NCBI GenBank assembly: GCA_029261355.1
Contig: JAJDBM010000052.1
Coordinates: 62,001 to 126,000, forward strand
Direction: 5' to 3'
DNA length: 64,000 nucleotides
Source: Nitrospirales bacterium
GTDB taxonomy: Bacteria > Nitrospirota > Nitrospiria > Nitrospirales > UBA8639
Part shown: positions 43,439 through 53,430 of the stretch, piece after piece
Layout: every line of letters starts with the position of its first letter
How positions within the stretch are numbered: the stretch's first letter is position 1
Translations under genes and position numbers: made by a program
Notes under the pieces: generated by a model
Database searches by the model: none
Told to the model about the DNA's origin: nothing
What the model saw: the letters and a program-made list of their open reading frames with translations, nothing else

Positions 43439-45334
43439 CTACCGATTATCGCAATGCCGTTGAAGCCATAATTCCAAAATTACAAAGTTCCAAAGGATGG
43501 TCCCAAAAAATGAGGTTGAATCCTGCTCATGCCGTTTAATCAGATTCTCAATGGCATGGGAACTAAAGTACCCTCTTTGCCTAAAAGTTGAACTTAGCAA
43601 CAGGTCCATCATCATCTCTCGCAGCTTCTTATCGGTTTTAAGCCAGATAGGGATTGGTAAACCAAATCCATGTTTGGTTTTCGTTAAAATTTCCTCTGGG
43701 AGAAGATCAGCATAGGACTCCTTAAAAAACGTCCTCAACTTTGTTCCCCGCATTTTAATAAGCGCCGGTACTCCCGCTGAAAATTCAGCTAACTGATGAT
43801 CCAAAAATGGAAATCTAACAGCAATTCCATGGGCCTCAGTCATTCGGGTTACCTTAAAAACATCGTTATCGGAAATGACAAGTTTCAGGTCGATATACAA
43901 CTGTCGGTCAAGTTCAGCATTGGCTAATGACTTCGACGTGGAATACAATTCCCGCACATGCTGATGAGGGTCATAATCGCTATCGAGGGTTGCGAGGAAA
44001 TCTCGCGAAAAAAGTTCTTCCATCGACAAAACTTCCAATAACCCCCATGACAACAATCTCTCAGGATACGGTGTGTTTGCTCGTTCTATGTACTTCTTCC
44101 CTTTCAGAAATAGTTTCGCTTTTAATATTTTGGCAAGTAGGAATACGGAAGGCTGAATGCCATAATCGCGAAACATTCTAGGGAATTTTCCGTAGTAGTC
44201 AAAAATCTTCTGCGTCGCATACCGTTCATTCCCAGCAAACAGTTCATCCCCTCCATCTCCGCCATAGAGAAAATCCATCCCATGTTCTTTAGCTAACTTT
44301 GCACAAAAATAAGTTGGAATCGCAGAAGCATTGGCATAGGGCTCATCGAAAGATTCAATCAATGTATTGATGACTTGGAACGTGTCCTCAGCCGTTACTG
44401 TATATTCATGTTGTTGAGCACGAAACTTCTGAGCCGCACATCGTGCAAAACTTGTTTCATTAAACGCTTCTTCACCAAATCCAATGGAAAAACTGTTCAT
44501 CGGGGAATCAGAGATTTGTGTCATCACCCCAAGTACCGTGCTACTATCAATTCCCCCACTTAAAAAACTTCCGACTTTATCGAATGGTCCGTCATGTTTC
44601 AAACGGATCGCCATTGAATCTGAAAATTGCTCTTTTAGGCTCGAGACCAGCATATTTTGGGAAGAATGATTTTCATTCAAATATGAAAGATCCCAATAAG
44701 GCTCCAATCTCACCTCTCCGTCTTTCCAGGTGAGCAAATGCCCCGGAGGGACTTTACGAACTTCTTGAAAAATTGTCCTTGGGGTAGGAATAAATGAAGA
44801 GGTCACCACATCAATCACTGACGCCGGATCAACTCGTTCTTGCCCCTCGAACGGACAAGCCATTAACCCTCGCATTCGAGAAGAGAACACGAACTTCTCA
44901 TGATCCTGCCGATAGAAAATGGGATGAATACGAAAACGATCACATGCCAAGAACAGGGTTTTTCGTTTCGCATCCCAAAGCGAAATCGAAAATTCTCCAC
45001 GAAGAGTCTTTAGGAAAGGAACCACTCCACGCAGAGCTACCTTCAGCATGGCTGCAAAAGGATTGTCAGATGGCCCTACCGAAACGAGTACATCATCCAG
45101 ATTGTACACACTTCCATGAAATCCAAGGACATGGATGCCTGCATCATCTTCAAGCTCTGCCAATCCAGCCATTCGTCCAGGAAACGATTGAACGCCAAAA
45201 GCACTTTCGCCACCCACTCTGGTATACCCTTCGGAAGTCCTATTAACGTCAAGTTCTTTCACCATGGCCTTCAAACAGGCAAAGTGTCCTTGATTACTTC
45301 TATTCTGTAGAGCTATTCCACAAATTCCACTCAT
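43439..45334 (-). CDS. Asparagine synthase-like amidotransferase with defective glutaminase domain
   Basis: 631 residues. The synthetase half is intact, with PP-loop SFLSGGIDSS (256-265), YGGDGGDELFAGNERY and HGFGLPIPIWL. The N-terminal half is unusual: the sequence begins MSGICGIA, so the catalytic Cys2 of class II glutaminases is serine. The RRLSIID and NGEIYN signatures are replaced by degenerate sequence. It probably cannot split glutamine and may take ammonia or another amine as nucleophile. It belongs with the exosortase-associated amidotransferases that act on sugar or uronic-acid carboxylates. It is 60 bp before the deacetylase and 40 bp after the TPR gene. Confidence 0.9.
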   Translation of the reverse strand: MSGICGIALQNRSNQGHFACLKAMVKELDVNRTSEGYTRVGGESAFGVQSFPGRMAGLAELEDDAGIHVLGFHGSVYNLDDVLVSVGPSDNPFAAMLKVALRGVVPFLKTLRGEFSISLWDAKRKTLFLACDRFRIHPIFYRQDHEKFVFSSRMRGLMACPFEGQERVDPASVIDVVTSSFIPTPRTIFQEVRKVPPGHLLTWKDGEVRLEPYWDLSYLNENHSSQNMLVSSLKEQFSDSMAIRLKHDGPFDKVGSFLSGGIDSSTVLGVMTQISDSPMNSFSIGFGEEAFNETSFARCAAQKFRAQQHEYTVTAEDTFQVINTLIESFDEPYANASAIPTYFCAKLAKEHGMDFLYGGDGGDELFAGNERYATQKIFDYYGKFPRMFRDYGIQPSVFLLAKILKAKLFLKGKKYIERANTPYPERLLSWGLLEVLSMEELFSRDFLATLDSDYDPHQHVRELYSTSKSLANAELDRQLYIDLKLVISDNDVFKVTRMTEAHGIAVRFPFLDHQLAEFSAGVPALIKMRGTKLRTFFKESYADLLPEEILTKTKHGFGLPIPIWLKTDKKLREMMMDLLLSSTFRQRGYFSSHAIENLIKRHEQDSTSFFGTILWNFVILELWLQRHCDNR

Positions 45335-45374
45335 GTTCTGTCACCTACTTCCAGATTCATCACCCACTATTCGT

Positions 45375-46130
45375 TTATTTTTTAGATGGAATTGCTGGCA
45401 ACTTACCTTTAAACCCTCGCTTCCTTGCTTTTTGGCTAAATTCTGCAGCTAATTCTTTGTCTCCATTTTTATGATGCGCCCAGGCAATCCATCCATACGA
45501 CATGGCCAGCTTGGGATTAAGACTAATCGCGATATTCAATCGTTCAATACCTTGATCAATTTCTCCATAATCAACAAGAAAATTGCCGAATTGAGCCTGC
45601 GTAAAAGCACGTCGGGGATACATCTTTAGTGCCCGCTGGTAGTAGGTAATGGGCATACTAGGTCGTCCTAATAATTTCGTCACCGTGGCAGAAAGGGCTA
45701 AGGCCTTGGGGTGATTGACTAATCTTCCCAGCGTGTAATCAATTTCCTGTAAGGCCTGCTGTAAAAACCCCTTTCTTAGCGTGTCCGGAGCCGTAAACGA
45801 CTGCTTCAAATTTGGCATGATTTTTCGCACATGTGCACCCTCAACAAGACGGACAAGTTGCTTAATCTCTTTATTCGTATTCCTCTCGTAATAATCGTGA
45901 TTCAGAGTTGGCCCTTCTGGGTCATGATTAACCTGAAAGACACGAGAAGAATTAAGCACGAGAGGATCTTTCAGGTTCCTATCGTGTGGGACGTAGATAA
46001 AATCATAGCCTGAGAACACAATGGCATGCCCTAAAGGTATTCCAAAACAGATAATGAACAAACAAAAAAGCAAGATACAGACCCATTTTCGACCAATGTT
46101 CTTTCGACTCCCATCATGAAGAAATGTCAT
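45375..46130 (-). CDS. Membrane-anchored TPR protein
   Basis: 251 residues with an N-terminal hydrophobic helix (about 18-38) that is a signal peptide or anchor. The C-terminal half contains at least two TPR motifs: YYQRALKMYPRRAFTQAQFGNFLVDYGEIDQGI and the following INIAISLNPKL-type repeat, up to about residue 235. The middle part (50-130) is of unknown fold. TPR proteins in polysaccharide loci often organise export or polymerase complexes, but no specific partner can be named. It sits between the flippase and amidotransferase-like genes. Confidence 0.75.
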   Translation of the reverse strand: MTFLHDGSRKNIGRKWVCILLFCLFIICFGIPLGHAIVFSGYDFIYVPHDRNLKDPLVLNSSRVFQVNHDPEGPTLNHDYYERNTNKEIKQLVRLVEGAHVRKIMPNLKQSFTAPDTLRKGFLQQALQEIDYTLGRLVNHPKALALSATVTKLLGRPSMPITYYQRALKMYPRRAFTQAQFGNFLVDYGEIDQGIERLNIAISLNPKLAMSYGWIAWAHHKNGDKELAAEFSQKARKRGFKGKLPAIPSKK

Positions 46131-46202
46131 AATTGCACCCTAGAAATTACGTGAAAGATGAATAGAAGATATTGTAAAAAAGCTACCATAAATCATTCAC
46201 TC

Positions 46203-47717
46203 TTATGCTGACGATCTTTCAAGATTGTCTACTGGCTTCGGTCTGAAAATCCATTGAAACACTTCCTTCAATTCCTCGATCAATTTTCCACCATAAGCGA
46301 GTAAAACACCTCCGTAAACCACTGCTCCAATCACTGATGAAGTCAGGAATCTCACGATGGGGGACACACTTTCCAAAGGAAAAACAAGAGTTTGTACGGC
46401 AGTCACAACGACTCCCATAGCCAAGGCACCAAGTAAGGCGCCACTAATTTGTTGAAAAAATACACGTAGACTCATACCGAGCTCATTTAAGATCTCCCTC
46501 ACAAGCCCCATCATCACAATAGGATAAATCAGAACCCAAGATAAGACCACACCCATCGCCCCATACCACATTGCTCCAAGCCAAAATGCCGTTGACATGA
46601 TGACAACTAATACCACCGTGTAGTAGAGAACGTATCGATGGCGATACCGAGCATATAAGACGGGTGGCAACAGCACGTCAATAGACTTTAATGATCCATA
46701 CACGCACAACAACTGTAACATCGGTACAATGGGAAGCCACTTTTCAGTCAACAACACAAGCACCGCATCATGGGTCACCAATGCCATTCCCAAACACACA
46801 GGAAAAAAGATACCGGATACAATTCGAAGCCCTTTCATAAAGGCGGTCCTCATCGCATCCTGATCATTTTGCAATTCGGCTAGTACTGGAAACGCTAATT
46901 GATTCACCACCACTGACCCCCTGACAACGGGAAGCATCGCGAGTTCTTTTGCATAGGAATAAAAACCCAGAGTCGCTTCATTGGTCAGCTTCCCCAAGAC
47001 CAAAACATCCATTTGATTATATACCGTCCAGCAAAACCTTGACCCAAGAGTCGAAAGACTATAATTGAGGATTTCAAACAACCGGTCACTGCCAACTCTC
47101 AGCCCAGGTCGCCATTTCACATACCAAAACACACCGATATTACCTACAATCGGAGAAATCAATCCTCCAGCCACCAGCGCCCACACTCCCGCACCATGCG
47201 AAGCTAAGGCAAAGACCGTCGTCACCGCGAATAACGCAGCAATGATATGAACCCGAGCGAGCTTTTCAAATTCTAATCGTTTCCTTAAAAGACTATCAGG
47301 TACAACTGCAAAGGAAATGAGTGGCAAAATAAGGCCATTCACACGTAACACATTAGAAAGTGCAGGACTTTCAAACCAGTCCGCTATAAACGGGGCACAG
47401 AAAAACAAGCCTAAATAACCAGCACACCCAATTGTGGCCATGAACCAATAGCAGGCATTCAGTTCTTCGTCATCTAAGTCCTGAAATTGAATGATTGCGG
47501 CACTAAGACCCATTTCGGCAATCATGCTCATTGTTGTCGTCCATATGCCTGCCAGAGCCAACAACCCATAGTCAGCAGGAGTCAACCATAACCGCGCCAC
47601 TAGGATTGTGGAAATTCCGGACAGGAGTTGAATGCCGCTTCGAGACCAGACAATCCAAAAAACTGACTTAGCGACTCTCTCTTTTATTGAAACTGCCAAA
47701 GTAACTCGTACTCCCAC
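46203..47717 (-). CDS. Wzx-type polysaccharide flippase
   Basis: 504 residues with twelve to fourteen membrane helices, MOP/PST superfamily (MATE-like lipopolysaccharide biosynthesis family). The start SIKERVAKSVFWIVWSRSGIQL and the later LGFYSYAKELAMLPV and VVNQLAFPVLAELQ blocks are typical. It should move the lipid-linked repeat unit across the inner membrane. The predicted start is GTG at 47717. It follows the divergent asparagine-synthase-like gene by 35 bp. It is the only flippase in the window, so the locus appears to use the Wzx route; the matching polymerase may be the O-ligase-like gene at 25.6-27.0 kb. Confidence 0.92.
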   Translation of the reverse strand: MGVRVTLAVSIKERVAKSVFWIVWSRSGIQLLSGISTILVARLWLTPADYGLLALAGIWTTTMSMIAEMGLSAAIIQFQDLDDEELNACYWFMATIGCAGYLGLFFCAPFIADWFESPALSNVLRVNGLILPLISFAVVPDSLLRKRLEFEKLARVHIIAALFAVTTVFALASHGAGVWALVAGGLISPIVGNIGVFWYVKWRPGLRVGSDRLFEILNYSLSTLGSRFCWTVYNQMDVLVLGKLTNEATLGFYSYAKELAMLPVVRGSVVVNQLAFPVLAELQNDQDAMRTAFMKGLRIVSGIFFPVCLGMALVTHDAVLVLLTEKWLPIVPMLQLLCVYGSLKSIDVLLPPVLYARYRHRYVLYYTVVLVVIMSTAFWLGAMWYGAMGVVLSWVLIYPIVMMGLVREILNELGMSLRVFFQQISGALLGALAMGVVVTAVQTLVFPLESVSPIVRFLTSSVIGAVVYGGVLLAYGGKLIEELKEVFQWIFRPKPVDNLERSSA

Positions 47718-47752
47718 CCCTGTGGTGATGATTGAGAATTATCGCTCATTCC

Positions 47753-49591
47753 TCAAAGAGGCAAAGGTTTCATGGCTTGCTTGACTGTAGAGAAGGCATA
47801 TTCAAGTGAAAGGAGTCTCGACCATTGTTCATCAAAACAAAATTCCGTCGTACGAGATTGCTCAAGAAATCGGCTCAACGCACGCGACTCAATGAACCCT
47901 TCTTCCATAAGAGTGGAAGAGGCAAAGAGATCTTGAACCTCTTCTTCTTTCCACATACGCAATCGCATAGAAAGCTCGGATACGGCTGTTGATGATGCCC
48001 CACGAGCCAATCCGCTTTTGCTTGCCAGTTTATCGATAACTTTCTTTCCAAAATACATCGGAACGGGCCAAAATTTATGAACAGTATTCCATCGAACAGG
48101 GACAGCTGGCCAACCATGTTCAAGAGGAAACTCAGCCAACTGAGGAAGAATCGTCTCAAGCATCTGCCGAACGAAAAGTCCTCGACGTCTAAAGTTAGTC
48201 GAAGTTTGCAACATCACTTCTAGCACTGATCGAAACATACATGGAGACACGCAAGGCCACAATTGATTCGTACTACTCGCAATTTTCCCTTGCCACCGCT
48301 GCATCCTCAATCGAAGATAGGCATGATCCATCTGCAAAGTATTCGGACACCCTTCTAGGCCTGCATTTGTGTGCTGAATCATGTGAGCAAAATGAGAAAC
48401 GAGATTGAGACGATGGTCTTGCGAAAAGAATGATTCATCAACCATCTGAGTCACATATCGTTTTCGTGCAATCTGTTGCGCATCGAGCGGAACAGACTTT
48501 CCAGCCGAAGGATAGAGCAATTCCCACCAATACCCGCGTGCGACTTCGCCGAATGACCCATTAACACTCAGATCATACGATTGACTGAGAGTTTGATGAA
48601 CTCGAAGAATCCGAGAATACTCGATTAAATCATATTCTCCATCGGTATAACGAAGAGACTCCTTCACTTGCTGAAATGACAGAGGCGCATCAAATGCCAT
48701 GTGGAGATGTGAAATCCCAAATGCCTTTGCGATCGACGATGAAATGACCACGTCAGGACTATTCACCTCTCCACTGACCGTCGTTGAAAATGAGGACTGT
48801 GAATTCAGAAACGCTGCCACAACAGCCCGAGAATCATACCCGCTCGTAAGATCACAGACGAGATTAGGATACACTTGTGTAATCCTTTTAGTGGCAGACA
48901 CTAAACTGTCCACGAGCCGATCGACAGCAACCTTATTATCAAGGGAGTTCGGGCTTAAATCCGTGATGTTCCAATATGAAGTCTGGGTTTTTTTCATGCC
49001 TTCTCTCAAACAATACACCTGCCCAGGCTCTAACTTCTTCACCTCGTGATAGATAGTTCGATCTTCATACACCACACCAGTATTGATGAACTCTTGACAG
49101 CCCACAGGATCAAGCGTCACCTGATCCAAACACCCTAACAATAGTGAAGAGTTCGACAGCGCTAGTACGCCCTTCCATGATCGTACAAACGCATGGCAGC
49201 TTCCAATGATATCCGTGATGATCCAAACTTCTTTAGATTCAGAGTTCCCGACAATAATGACAAAAAAGCCCTCTAACTCTTGCCCTAATTGATTGGCTCC
49301 TACATGCAGATACCGTTTCAGCAATCGTTGTTCCTGACCAGAACCATAATCATCTTGATGAAACCATGTGCCGCAGGCCACGAGCCAACTTCCGGTCTGT
49401 GCATCAACGACGAGCGGAGTGCCCGTTTTATTATCTCGGGCAAAGGAAGCCACAGAGACCCATTCCGATTCCAACACCTTGGGAGGCTGAGCCTTTCGTA
49501 TATTCAACGAATGATCCAATCCATTCTGGAAAATTGTTTTCCCCAATTGCAGGTGAGACAATGCTGGAAGTACAACAAAAAAGTTACTCAT
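47753..49591 (-). CDS. Divergent asparagine-synthase-like protein
   Basis: 612 residues. The overall plan follows asparagine synthases, with an N-terminal glutaminase-like half containing LDPVGCQEFINTGVV and TIYHEVKKLEPGQVYCL and a C-terminal synthetase half. There is no N-terminal catalytic cysteine, since it starts MSNFFVVLPA. The PP-loop is LTSGYDSR (248-255) instead of SGG-DSS, so one glycine is replaced by tyrosine and a serine by arginine. SGYDSR-type loops occur in a recognised branch of asparagine-synthase-like proteins in glycan loci. ATP binding may be kept, but the chemistry is unknown. It is upstream of the flippase gene and downstream of a GT4 gene. Confidence 0.82.
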   Translation of the reverse strand: MSNFFVVLPALSHLQLGKTIFQNGLDHSLNIRKAQPPKVLESEWVSVASFARDNKTGTPLVVDAQTGSWLVACGTWFHQDDYGSGQEQRLLKRYLHVGANQLGQELEGFFVIIVGNSESKEVWIITDIIGSCHAFVRSWKGVLALSNSSLLLGCLDQVTLDPVGCQEFINTGVVYEDRTIYHEVKKLEPGQVYCLREGMKKTQTSYWNITDLSPNSLDNKVAVDRLVDSLVSATKRITQVYPNLVCDLTSGYDSRAVVAAFLNSQSSFSTTVSGEVNSPDVVISSSIAKAFGISHLHMAFDAPLSFQQVKESLRYTDGEYDLIEYSRILRVHQTLSQSYDLSVNGSFGEVARGYWWELLYPSAGKSVPLDAQQIARKRYVTQMVDESFFSQDHRLNLVSHFAHMIQHTNAGLEGCPNTLQMDHAYLRLRMQRWQGKIASSTNQLWPCVSPCMFRSVLEVMLQTSTNFRRRGLFVRQMLETILPQLAEFPLEHGWPAVPVRWNTVHKFWPVPMYFGKKVIDKLASKSGLARGASSTAVSELSMRLRMWKEEEVQDLFASSTLMEEGFIESRALSRFLEQSRTTEFCFDEQWSRLLSLEYAFSTVKQAMKPLPL

Positions 49592-49667
49592 AGCTCTGGA
49601 CTCTCACCAGAATATGATTTCATCTGAGTACGATGTGATGAATCATGACTCTTGAAGAATCTCCGCA

Positions 49668-50912
49668 TCATGATCTCTTCAACGCCTCGTTATAGATGGT
49701 CTCATAAGGTGAAGTGGTCTTCTCCCAAGAACGTTCTTGTTTGGCCCATACATGCCCCTGATTAGCAATGGCCTGCATTCGTTTCGGGTCCTTCAGTAAT
49801 CGGTTTAAAGTCGTGCTCAAAGCATCGACATTGTCTGGAGGAACCAGCACACCGGTCTTTCCATCTTGAATTAACTCACGATGTCCACCAATATCACTTG
49901 CGACCAATGGTTTCCCAACAACCATGGCTTCAAGTGGCTTTAACGGTGTCACCAATTCAGTTAATCGAATGGCAATTCGCGGATACACGAAAAGATCAAC
50001 AAGTCCATAGACACCTGGAATCTGGTGATGAGGAATACGCCCAGGCATGACGACCTTGGCCTGTATACCTAATGTTTGAATTTGAGCCTCGAGCTCCGGC
50101 TTAACTTCTCCTCCCCCTACCAACAACAACACAAGATCATCGTGATCGTTCACGAGATTAGCAAACGCACTGACGAGTAAACCCAAACCTTCGTAGCGGT
50201 AAAAGGACCCAATAAAACCAATGACTCGTTTTCCTGAAATATTCCAGGTTTCCCTTAGCTCTTCATCGGGTTGGCAATCATGGAAGCCTTCGAGATTAAT
50301 GCCATTAGGAATGATCGTGAGCTTTTCCTCAGAAATTCCTCGTCCAATGAGATCCTGCTTAATCCCTTCACATAAGACAGCGACATGTGTAGCCTGACGG
50401 CAGGCAAATGTTTCCAAAGATCGAACCATGCGATATTTCCATGACCCCTCTGTGTAAGTGCCATGGTCAACAGCTGCATCTTCCCAGAATGCCCGAATTT
50501 CATAAATGACTGGCAACCTTCGCTTTCTAGCAACCCACAAAGTTGGAAGCACATTCAAGACAGGAGAATGCGCATGCACCAGGTCAGGGTTCTCTTGATC
50601 AATGACTTCTTCAAGTCTTTGCGCTAACGTCTTGACCAATTGAGATTGGGTTCCTAACCACCCATGAGTCGATTGAAGCAAAGGAGATCGATAAAAACAT
50701 AACCCGTCGACAGTTTCTTGCTCGACCCACTCACCAGACCACGCCTGCTCATGCTTCACCGTGGTTAAACCAATGGGAGACCAACCTCGTTTCTGCTGGG
50801 CATGGAAAATATTCTTCGTGCGAAACGTGTACCCGCTATGTAAGGGAATGCTGTGGTCTAAGATGTGCAGAATTTTAAGAGCCGAATCAGATTGCCTCAC
50901 TCGCCCACCCAT
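49668..50912 (-). CDS. GT4 glycosyltransferase, exosortase A associated (Daro_2409 type)
   Basis: About 414 residues. The open frame extends to 51041, but its first 43 codons lie wholly inside wecB. The ATG at 50912, 26 bp inside wecB, comes just before KILHILDHSIPLHSGYTFRT, which is how this family (TIGR04063) begins. A GTG at 50900 is another option. VHAHSPVLNVLPTLW, PVIYEIRAFWEDAA, IIPNGINLEGF and KPLEAMVVGKPLVASDIGG are the GT-B landmarks, with the E-x7-E-type donor site in the last. It is one of the XrtA marker glycosyltransferases. Confidence 0.92.
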   Translation of the reverse strand: MGGRVRQSDSALKILHILDHSIPLHSGYTFRTKNIFHAQQKRGWSPIGLTTVKHEQAWSGEWVEQETVDGLCFYRSPLLQSTHGWLGTQSQLVKTLAQRLEEVIDQENPDLVHAHSPVLNVLPTLWVARKRRLPVIYEIRAFWEDAAVDHGTYTEGSWKYRMVRSLETFACRQATHVAVLCEGIKQDLIGRGISEEKLTIIPNGINLEGFHDCQPDEELRETWNISGKRVIGFIGSFYRYEGLGLLVSAFANLVNDHDDLVLLLVGGGEVKPELEAQIQTLGIQAKVVMPGRIPHHQIPGVYGLVDLFVYPRIAIRLTELVTPLKPLEAMVVGKPLVASDIGGHRELIQDGKTGVLVPPDNVDALSTTLNRLLKDPKRMQAIANQGHVWAKQERSWEKTTSPYETIYNEALKRS

Positions 50913-52173
50913 ATAATGTTTGGACAATACGTTCGCCAGCATGACCATCCCAAAATTTTGGCCGTTTCCGCTTCTGACAATGCGCGAGTTGCTGGTGGGC
51001 ACACAGTAAAATGTTCTCCTTTGACGTCCCCGCGAGAACATTAGTGCCTTGGGTCATGGTAATAGGACGTTCGGTGTTCTCTCGTAAGGTGACGCACGGC
51101 ACGCCTAAAATCGTCGTTTCCTCTTGCAACCCTCCAGAATCGGTCAGGACGAGTTGAGCTTGTGACGTCAAACGCAAGAAATCGAGATAGCCAAGTGGGT
51201 CAATGCAATATAATCCAGAGGATCCAATCACTTGAGAATCTAGAGAGGCAAAAAACTGTTCAAAATGAAATTCCTGAATACGATTCTTCGTCCGTGGATG
51301 AACAGGGAACACGATTGGCATATCCTGCCCTAACTCCTGAAGTGCTTCAAGAATATTGCGAAATCCTTCAGGATCATCAACATTACTAGGTCGGTGCAAT
51401 GTCATCACCCCATACGCTCGGTGAGAACCTTGAGACCGTAATCGCACCTCGTCACCGCCAGTTGTTAAAGTTGATGCAGCATCTTGCAAGAGACCCAGTC
51501 GCTCTAATATTGGTGACTGGGTCGATTGCTTCCGATGCTTTAATAAGGAATCAACCATAGTATTGCCAACAAAATAGATTTTCTCTTTACTCACACCTTC
51601 TTTCTGAAGATTTTTCACCGCACTTTGTTCTGTAATAAAAAGAAAATCAGAAACCACATCGGTTAATACTCGATTGATTTCTTCTGGCATGTCTCGATCA
51701 AAGCTACGCAGGCCAGCCTCAACATGCGCAATTCGAGGCCGTAGAAGCTTCAAATTGGCCGTAGGAGTTGGATAGGAAATTTTGGAAGCCACTAACGAAC
51801 AGGCAATTGTCGAATTCACATCTCCCACAATTAGGACAATATCTGGACATTCGTCAAGAACGACGGCCTCAAACTTCTTGATAATATCCCCCGTCTGTTG
51901 AGCATGAGACGAAGACCCAACCCCCAAATCAACATCAGGTTTTGGAATACCAAGATCTGTAAAAAATGTTTGTGACATCTTGGCATCGTAATGCTGGCCA
52001 GTATGCACGAGCCGATAGTCAATGGAAGGAAGGTCTGAGGAATTATGTAATTCGATTGCATCGATAATAGCCGCCACTTTCATAAAATTAGGACGGGCGC
52101 CAGCCACAAGAACTATTTTCATCAAACTATCCTTCACAATGTTTTCATCCTCCATGATTACATTCGTGTTCAT
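50887..52173 (-). CDS. wecB: UDP-N-acetylglucosamine 2-epimerase, non-hydrolysing
   Basis: 428 residues, slightly longer than usual because of a 17-residue N-terminal extension before MKIVLVAGARPNFMK. HTGQHYD, HVEAGLRSFDRDMPEE, VTLHRP-type TLHRPSNVDDPE and LTDSGGLQEE are diagnostic of WecB. It makes UDP-ManNAc from UDP-GlcNAc, supplying N-acetylmannosamine (or ManNAcA after oxidation) for the polymer. Its ATG overlaps the preceding gene's TGA by four bases (ATGA), so this start is favoured despite the extension. The N-acetyl group it provides agrees with the deacetylase found in the locus. Confidence 0.93.
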   Translation of the reverse strand: MNTNVIMEDENIVKDSLMKIVLVAGARPNFMKVAAIIDAIELHNSSDLPSIDYRLVHTGQHYDAKMSQTFFTDLGIPKPDVDLGVGSSSHAQQTGDIIKKFEAVVLDECPDIVLIVGDVNSTIACSLVASKISYPTPTANLKLLRPRIAHVEAGLRSFDRDMPEEINRVLTDVVSDFLFITEQSAVKNLQKEGVSKEKIYFVGNTMVDSLLKHRKQSTQSPILERLGLLQDAASTLTTGGDEVRLRSQGSHRAYGVMTLHRPSNVDDPEGFRNILEALQELGQDMPIVFPVHPRTKNRIQEFHFEQFFASLDSQVIGSSGLYCIDPLGYLDFLRLTSQAQLVLTDSGGLQEETTILGVPCVTLRENTERPITMTQGTNVLAGTSKENILLCAHQQLAHCQKRKRPKFWDGHAGERIVQTLYGWASEAI

Positions 52174-53375
52174 CGATGTGAGTACTCAACCGTCGGTTGG
52201 GGTACGACAGAGGTCAACACAGTCTCGACGGACTGCGCAGTTTGAGTCCAGTCAAACCTCTTGGCATGACCAACAATTTCAGGGACATTCCAGTCTTGCT
52301 GTAAAGCCTGCTCCATGGACTGAACGAGTTGAGAAACATTACGTTCGATCACACATCCCACATTGGGTGAGGTTAATATTTCTGGAATCCCCCCTGCTCG
52401 GGAAGCCAGTATAGGACGTCCACATGCTAATGCTTCGAGTATGACGTTCGGCCACCCCTCTTTTTCGCTCATTAAACACACGAGATCCGCAGCGTTGTAG
52501 TACCACAAAAGCTGAGAATGGGGAACAGATCCAACTAGCTGAACAGACGATTGCAGCTGAAGACTCTCGATCAGAGACTCCAAAACCTTCGCATAGACTC
52601 CCCCACCAACAATTACTAGCAATGGAGGTATGTCATGAGACTTTTCGGTCAATTTCTTCATCGCCTTAATGAGCAGATCAAACCCCTTATTGGGCGTTAA
52701 ATGTCCAACAGATAGAATGATTTTTCTTTCAATCGGTAATCCTACCTGTTCACGAGTATCCTTCTTGGCCATAGGGAAAAATTTCTCGGAATCCACACCA
52801 TTGGGGATTACGGTAACTTTTTCAGCGGGAACCCCTAACCCTGACGTCACGTTTTTTAATGCCTGAGATACAGTAATCACAGCATTGGCTCGACACAGAG
52901 TCCATTTTAGAATGCGACGAATAAGGGGAAGCTTCTCAAACACGTTGAGATCGCTCCCTCTCGCTGAAACAACAACAGGGACGTTGAACCACCACCCCAA
53001 TAAGACAGCGGCCAATCCATCAGGATAGACATAATGTGCATCAATCACATCAAATACAAATTCTTTTCGCAATCGGGTCACAAAAGGCGCAATCGAGAGA
53101 AATAACAAAATCCCCTGCAACGCCATAGCAACTTTGGGAATCATAAAATATCGTGGATAAGCTATAGGTACCCCATCAATCGCTTGTTCATCAACGATAT
53201 TTCGATAGGCGGCTCTCCAACCAAATGGTATCGGTGGATAGTAGGGAACAGGGGCCACGACACGAACTTCACATTGGGGCAATCTTGCTACATGCACCAT
53301 GCGTTGCTGAATAAAAATTCCATGGTTTGGCCATACATTATTGGGGAATAACCCTGTAAATACCAAAACCTTCAT
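52170..53375 (-). CDS. Glycosyltransferase family 4
   Basis: 401 residues, GT-B fold. MKVLVFTGLFPNNVWPNHG opens the N-terminal domain. VIDAHYVYPDGLAAVLL and VVVSARGSDLNVFEKLP are acceptor-side conserved pieces, VIPNGVDSEKFFP is the hinge, and ILEALACGRPILASRAGG carries the donor-binding glutamates. The usual exosortase-locus neighbour of this type lies between wecB and the amidotransferase, as here. It overlaps wecB by four bases. It probably adds a sugar to the lipid-linked repeat unit. Confidence 0.9.
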   Translation of the reverse strand: MKVLVFTGLFPNNVWPNHGIFIQQRMVHVARLPQCEVRVVAPVPYYPPIPFGWRAAYRNIVDEQAIDGVPIAYPRYFMIPKVAMALQGILLFLSIAPFVTRLRKEFVFDVIDAHYVYPDGLAAVLLGWWFNVPVVVSARGSDLNVFEKLPLIRRILKWTLCRANAVITVSQALKNVTSGLGVPAEKVTVIPNGVDSEKFFPMAKKDTREQVGLPIERKIILSVGHLTPNKGFDLLIKAMKKLTEKSHDIPPLLVIVGGGVYAKVLESLIESLQLQSSVQLVGSVPHSQLLWYYNAADLVCLMSEKEGWPNVILEALACGRPILASRAGGIPEILTSPNVGCVIERNVSQLVQSMEQALQQDWNVPEIVGHAKRFDWTQTAQSVETVLTSVVPQPTVEYSHR

Positions 53376-53430
53376 GAAAAAAAGAAAATACAGCCCCTGA
53401 TATGCATTGACATGACTCTTCGCTTAAAAC

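Noticed and set aside
50913-51041. N-terminal extension of the GT4 frame into wecB
   Set aside because: The 43 extra codons lie entirely inside wecB and come before the family's normal start block; the ATG at 50912 is sufficient.
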